The notes below the pieces were generated by a model that did not search any database, had not been told where the DNA came from, and worked only from the letters and a program-made list of their open reading frames with translations. From assembly GCA_020060485.1 (NCBI GenBank), contig JAGVAB010000050.1, positions 1 to 27,742 on the forward strand: a stretch of 27,742 nt of DNA, read 5' to 3'. This stretch comes from Anaerolineales bacterium. Lineage in GTDB: Bacteria > Chloroflexota > Anaerolineae > Anaerolineales > Anaerolineaceae. Positions 24,447 through 27,742 of the stretch are shown piece by piece; the stretch's first letter is position 1, and each line of letters opens with the position of its first letter. The position numbers were made by a program, and so were the translations under genes.

Positions 24447-24474
24447 CTCCTTCAATTTTTCAGGAGCAGTACAC
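24447..24474 (-). promoter_or_regulatory. Competing hairpin segments of the metA leader
   Basis: CTGCTCC and GGAGCAG can pair with each other over a 12-base loop. The first arm (extended as GTGTA-CT-GCTCCT, 24474-24462) can pair instead with AGGAGC-TTT-TACAC (24540-24527), which overlaps the leader peptide just after its Met/Cys cluster. GGAGCA can also pair with TGCTCC inside the terminator. These mutually exclusive pairings are typical of an attenuator, though the exact logic needs folding. Confidence 0.55.
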
Positions 24475-24494
24475 TTTTTCTTGGGCTGTATGTC

Positions 24495-24602
24495 TTATTG
24501 GTTCGTATACAGGCATGTCAAAAAAGGTGTAAAAGCTCCTCGCTTCATACACATTATGCACATGCCCATCATTTTTGTTGAACCAAAAAACTTAGTAGCC
24601 AT
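24495..24602 (-). CDS. Methionine/cysteine-rich leader peptide of the metA-metY operon
   Basis: A 35-codon frame starting at ATG 24602 and ending TAA at 24497-24495. Codons 11-19 read MMGMCIMCM: five Met and two Cys in nine codons, with another Cys at position 30. The frame begins about 20 bases after the predicted transcription start, with only a weak ribosome site (CGGAATCGG). An internal start at the first clustered ATG (24572) is possible. After the frame come alternative hairpins and a terminator, then metA. This layout fits ribosome-mediated attenuation, in which scarcity of charged Met (or Cys) tRNA stalls the ribosome at the cluster. The role is inferred; the cluster itself is plain in the sequence. 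Confidence 0.7.
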   Translation of the reverse strand: MATKFFGSTKMMGMCIMCMKRGAFTPFLTCLYTNQ

Positions 24603-24628
24603 TTACCGATTCCGTTTCTTAGTTGACT

Positions 24629-24657
24629 AGTTTACGACTTTAATAATTCTTTGTCAA
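24629..24657 (-). promoter_or_regulatory. Promoter of the metA-metY operon
   Basis: On the minus strand a consensus TTGACA (24657-24652) and TAAACT (24634-24629) have 17-base spacing. It would give a leader of about 250 bases before metA that holds the leader peptide and terminator. Confidence 0.7.
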
Positions 24658-24670
24658 GAAATTTTGACAA
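24651..24670. promoter_or_regulatory. Inverted repeat over the metA -35 region (candidate operator)
   Basis: TTGTCAA and TTGACAA are perfect inverted seven-base arms with a six-base spacer. One arm is the -35 hexamer of the metA promoter, so a bound regulator could act there. It may also be chance, because -35 hexamers contain TTGACA. Confidence 0.4.
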
Positions 24671-24781
24671 TTATCCGATTCCGCAGAAGTGGTTTCAACA
24701 AATCTTTTCCCGCAAGTGACTCCAAACTCCGCTGCCACGGCAAATCCCAGAGACCCGGCAAAAAACGTGCGGCAAAAAATG

Positions 24782-24811
24782 TGGACAATTCCCACTCCCC
24801 TATGATATACT
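24782..24811 (+). promoter_or_regulatory. Promoter of the rpsB-tsf unit
   Basis: TGGACA (24782-24787) and TATACT (24806-24811) with 18-base spacing, about 120 bases before the rpsB ATG. Confidence 0.55.
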
Positions 24812-24840
24812 TGCTCCGCTTAACCATCTTATCATCCCAC

Positions 24841-24887
24841 ACGCCTCCCGACCTTGCCCGGCGTGCTGCCCAGAGGGGCAGTTCGGG
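24841..24887 (+). promoter_or_regulatory. Structured rpsB leader
   Basis: A hairpin CTGCCC-AGAG-GGGCAG (24866-24881) is flanked by CCCGA (24847-24851) and TCGGG (24883-24887), giving a possible two-level stem. ACGCC/GGCGT is an alternative pairing. S2 genes in several bacteria are controlled by leader RNA; here this is only suggested by structure. Confidence 0.35.
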
Positions 24888-24934
24888 CCTGGAATGAAGG
24901 AGGCGGAGGAAAAACGCAAAAGGAGAGTTGCAAA

Positions 24935-25855
24935 ATGGCTTCTGTAGTTTCCATGAAAGCCCTGCTGGAAAGCGGGGTGCACTTCGGGCATCGCACCAAT
25001 AAATGGGATCCAGCGATGAAACCCTATATCTTCACCGAGCGCAATGGTATCCATATCATTGACTTGCAGCAAACGGTGAAATCCCTGAATGATGCATACG
25101 GTGTTGTACGCGATGTGGCTGCCAAGGGCGGCACGGTGTTGTTTGTGGGCACCAAGCGCCAGGCGCAGGAAACCATCCGCGAAGAAGCGGAACGCTGCGG
25201 CATGCCCAGCGTGACCGAACGCTGGCTGGGCGGCACCCTCACCAACTGGGTCACCATTCAGCAGCGCATCCGCGAGCTGGAACGCCTGGAGCGCATGACA
25301 GAAACTGGCGAGATCCACATGCTGACCAAAAAGGAAGGCCTGATGATCGAGCGCGAGATCAACCGCCTCAACATCCGCCTGAGTGGTATCCGCCACATGG
25401 TGAACCTGCCCAACCTGCTGTTTGTGATTGACGTGACCCGTGAAGAAACAGCCATCCACGAAGCAAACCTGAAAGAAATCCCGGTGATTGCCCTGGTGGA
25501 CACCAACTGCAACCCGGTCAATGTGGATTATCCCATCCCATCCAATGATGATGCCATCCGCGCCATCAAGCTGTTGGTGGGCAAGATGGCTGATGCTGTG
25601 CTGGAAGGCAAGTCCATGCGCAAGGATGATGTTGCGGATGAAGGCTTTGAGACTTCGGCTGCCAGAGAAGCCGCCGCAGCCGCCCCGCGTTTTTCGCGTG
25701 ACGAAGAACTTTCAGACGAGGAACTGCTGGGAGCCTCCACTCTGGCCAAGCTGCGCCCTGAGGAAGAGGAAGAAGTCCTGGAAGAAATTGTTGAAGAAGA
25801 TGTTCCTGAAGAAGAAATTGTTGACGATTTTGTTGACGAGGAAGATGAGAAATAA
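24935..25855 (+). CDS. rpsB: 30S ribosomal protein S2 with long acidic tail
   Basis: A 306-residue S2 protein of the small ribosomal subunit. The core (1-228) is standard: [20 protein letters not shown] (10-29), [14 protein letters not shown] (72-85), [10 protein letters not shown] (96-105), [15 protein letters not shown] (163-177) and the conserved LVDTNCNP (187-194). Residues 230-306 form an extra tail rich in Glu and Asp (for example 276-290, 291-306), beyond the usual length of about 230-260. The start ATG 24935 has AAAGGAGAG upstream; the frame to 24854 is untranslated leader. tsf follows at 48 bases. Confidence 0.95.
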   Translation: MASVVSMKALLESGVHFGHRTNKWDPAMKPYIFTERNGIHIIDLQQTVKSLNDAYGVVRDVAAKGGTVLFVGTKRQAQETIREEAERCGMPSVTERWLGGTLTNWVTIQQRIRELERLERMTETGEIHMLTKKEGLMIEREINRLNIRLSGIRHMVNLPNLLFVIDVTREETAIHEANLKEIPVIALVDTNCNPVNVDYPIPSNDDAIRAIKLLVGKMADAVLEGKSMRKDDVADEGFETSAAREAAAAAPRFSRDEELSDEELLGASTLAKLRPEEEEEVLEEIVEEDVPEEEIVDDFVDEEDEK

Positions 25856-25903
25856 TCTCTCGTCTTGAACCGGGACCCGATTATTGTAATGAAGGAATAA
25901 AGA

Positions 25904-26521
25904 ATGGCAATCACAACTGAAATGATCAAAGAACTGCGTGAAACAACCCATGCCGGTATTCTGGACTGCCGCAAAGCCCTGGAGGCTTCGGAAGGCGATT
26001 TCCAGAAGGCCATGGATTACCTGCGAGAAAAAGGCCTGGCCACTGCCGCCAAGCGCGCCAGCCGGATGGCTTCAGAAGGCGTGGTTGAGCTTTACTCCCA
26101 CGGCAACGGCCGGGTGGGCGTGATGGTTGAAGTGAACTGCGAAACCGATTTTGTGGCCCGCTCGGAAGATTTCCGCAATTTTGCCCATGAAGTCGCTTTG
26201 CAGATTGCGGCCGCCTCACCGCTGTACATCTCGGACGATGACATCCCCGAGACGGAACTGGCTCATGAAGCGGATATCGCAGCCGCCAAGGCTCGTGAAG
26301 AAGGCAAGCCGGAGAACATTCTGCCCCGCATCGTTGAGGGTTATCTGAAGAAATACAAAGACGAAAACGTGCTGATGCGCCAGACCTATATTCGTGATGA
26401 CAGCATCACCATTCAGGAACTGCTCAATCAGACGATTGCCTCCACCGGTGAAAACCTGGTGATCCGGCGGTTTGCTCGCTGGGCATTGGGCGAAGGTGCT
26501 CAGGAAGAAAGCGAAGATTAA
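25904..26521 (+). CDS. tsf: Translation elongation factor Ts
   Basis: A 205-residue guanine nucleotide exchange factor for EF-Tu. The UBA-like N-terminus (IKELRETTHAGILDCRKAL, 8-26), and TDFVAR (80-85), which contacts EF-Tu, are present. The protein is of the short type (as in Thermus, about 196 residues) rather than the 280-residue E. coli type. A ribosome site GAAGGA precedes ATG 25904. It is followed directly by a strong terminator, so pyrH can be transcribed separately. Confidence 0.95.
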   Translation: MAITTEMIKELRETTHAGILDCRKALEASEGDFQKAMDYLREKGLATAAKRASRMASEGVVELYSHGNGRVGVMVEVNCETDFVARSEDFRNFAHEVALQIAAASPLYISDDDIPETELAHEADIAAAKAREEGKPENILPRIVEGYLKKYKDENVLMRQTYIRDDSITIQELLNQTIASTGENLVIRRFARWALGEGAQEESED

Positions 26522-26526
26522 TAGAG

Positions 26527-26557
26527 AAAAGGCCAACCATTCGGTTGGCCTTTTTTT
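26527..26557 (+). terminator. Intrinsic terminator after tsf
   Basis: Arms GGCCAACC and GGTTGGCC around ATTC, extended by AAAA/TTTT, followed by a run of seven T. It lies four bases after the tsf stop. Confidence 0.92.
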
Positions 26558-26619
26558 ATCAAACCGTACACCGGGTCGGTTGAGGCATTAGTTTGATAGA
26601 ATCCGGAAAACAACTGTAG

Positions 26620-27357
<738 letters not shown>

Positions 27358-27383
27358 AACTGAATTTTGGGAAGAAATAATTA

Positions 27384-27442
27384 ATCAAACCGGTTACTTC
27401 GTCCCCATACGGGGATAATACAAGCCCAGTGACCGGTTTGAT
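27384..27442. repeat. Palindromic repeat element, copy B
   Basis: Inverted relative to copy A at 4165-4224. Outer arms ATCAAACCGGTTACT (27384-27398) and AGTGACCGGTTTGAT (27428-27442) pair with one wobble on the plus strand. The inner hairpin is CCCC-ATAC-GGGG (27403-27414). Differences from copy A include paired changes in the outer stem (CCC/GGG region to ACC/GGT), which keep the pairing. Confidence 0.7.
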
Positions 27443-27466
27443 CAAGTTCAAATGGGTTTAAGGATC

Positions 27467-27515
27467 AAGCCCAGGCCGGCGCCATGTACTCACTGGCAGC
27501 TTGCCTGGGCTTTTT
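27467..27515 (+). terminator. Intrinsic terminator after pyrH
   Basis: Arms AAGCCCAGGC (27467-27476) and GCCTGGGCTT (27503-27512) enclose a 26-base loop and are followed by T residues (TTTTT from 27511). Confidence 0.7.
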
Positions 27516-27742
27516 GCTGCACATGGACGGCATCTTACCTTTCATGGCATTCTCAAGAAAGCTTGACATTTACGATTTTCCAAAACAGTGAAGGTCATCC
27601 AGATCAAAGTAGATGCAAAATGCTGATGATAATGGGCTGCCTTCTGCCGCCATTTCCCCCCCGGCACGGATTGGATTTGTAAATCAGACTTCATAGGCCG
27701 GGGGAGGAAAAGAAACGTGCGGTGTTGAGCAGCGGCGAAGCC
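27516..27742. other. Window end without a supported gene
   Basis: Nothing certain is seen in these 227 bases. A TTGACA occurs near 27564 but has no good -10 at normal spacing. A GGGGGAGG near 27700 has no suitable start codon after it. A minus-strand frame open to the window edge and ending near 27680 could be the tail of a gene, but it is too short to judge. Confidence 0.4.

Noticed and set aside
24369..24622. SAM riboswitch in the metA leader
   Set aside because: No SAM-I, SAM-II or related core sequence could be found; the leader peptide with terminator explains the region better.
24369..24622. T-box element in the metA leader
   Set aside because: The conserved T-box sequence UGGNACCGCG is not present.

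Overview
The window looks like chromosomal DNA of a Chloroflexota bacterium, most likely class Anaerolineae. This is inferred from gene content, not from a marker search. The evidence is an Anaerolineae-style run of membrane genes around a MutL/GlmL-type ATPase, several proteins with Thr/Pro-rich linkers, a sortase, an S2 protein with a long acidic tail, and an rpsB-tsf-pyrH core. Most genes are roughly 57-60% GC in the lines I counted. prfC and metA are visibly more AT-rich.

Layout. 1-71 is the first part of a lipoprotein gene on the minus strand. 152-4121 (plus) holds a HAD/P-type-ATPase-like protein translationally coupled to a DUF389-like membrane protein with an SH3 tail, then a phosphohexomutase, then a TrpF-fold protein lacking the usual catalytic cysteine. 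4165-4258 is a convergent junction with a palindromic repeat and a terminator. 12596-4302 (minus) is one tight eight-gene unit: a small protein, a DUF6754-like membrane protein, a six-helix membrane protein, a zinc-ribbon protein with nine Trp-Leu motifs, another multi-helix membrane protein, a MutL-like ASKHA ATPase, a beta-rich partner, and a two-helix protein ending in an LPTSG-like motif. No glutamate mutase lies nearby, so this is probably a membrane system of unknown function.

14365-12785 is prfC (RF3). 14927-15232 is a small conserved-looking gene. 19179-15302 (minus) is a transport operon: an IclR-type HTH fused to an FMN-type split barrel, then ABC ATPase, permease and lipoprotein-binding protein. 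Its -35/-10 promoter is overlapped by a perfect 10+8+10 dyad. Upstream (20497-19394) is a class V aminotransferase-fold protein in which the PLP lysine is replaced by glycine. 21744-20601 holds a sortase and a 57-residue membrane protein.

24622-21984 (minus) is a methionine operon: promoter, a 35-codon leader peptide with a dense Met/Cys cluster, an intrinsic terminator in the leader, metA (acetyl-CoA type by Glu111) and metY. This looks like ribosome-mediated attenuation of methionine synthesis and is the most testable new regulatory idea here. 24782-27357 (plus) is rpsB, tsf and pyrH, followed by a second inverted copy of the palindromic repeat and a terminator.

A recurring detail is that four genes (starts at 71, 152, 3450 and 12596/12593) have a -10-like box about 6 bases before the start codon and no Shine-Dalgarno sequence, which suggests leaderless transcripts.
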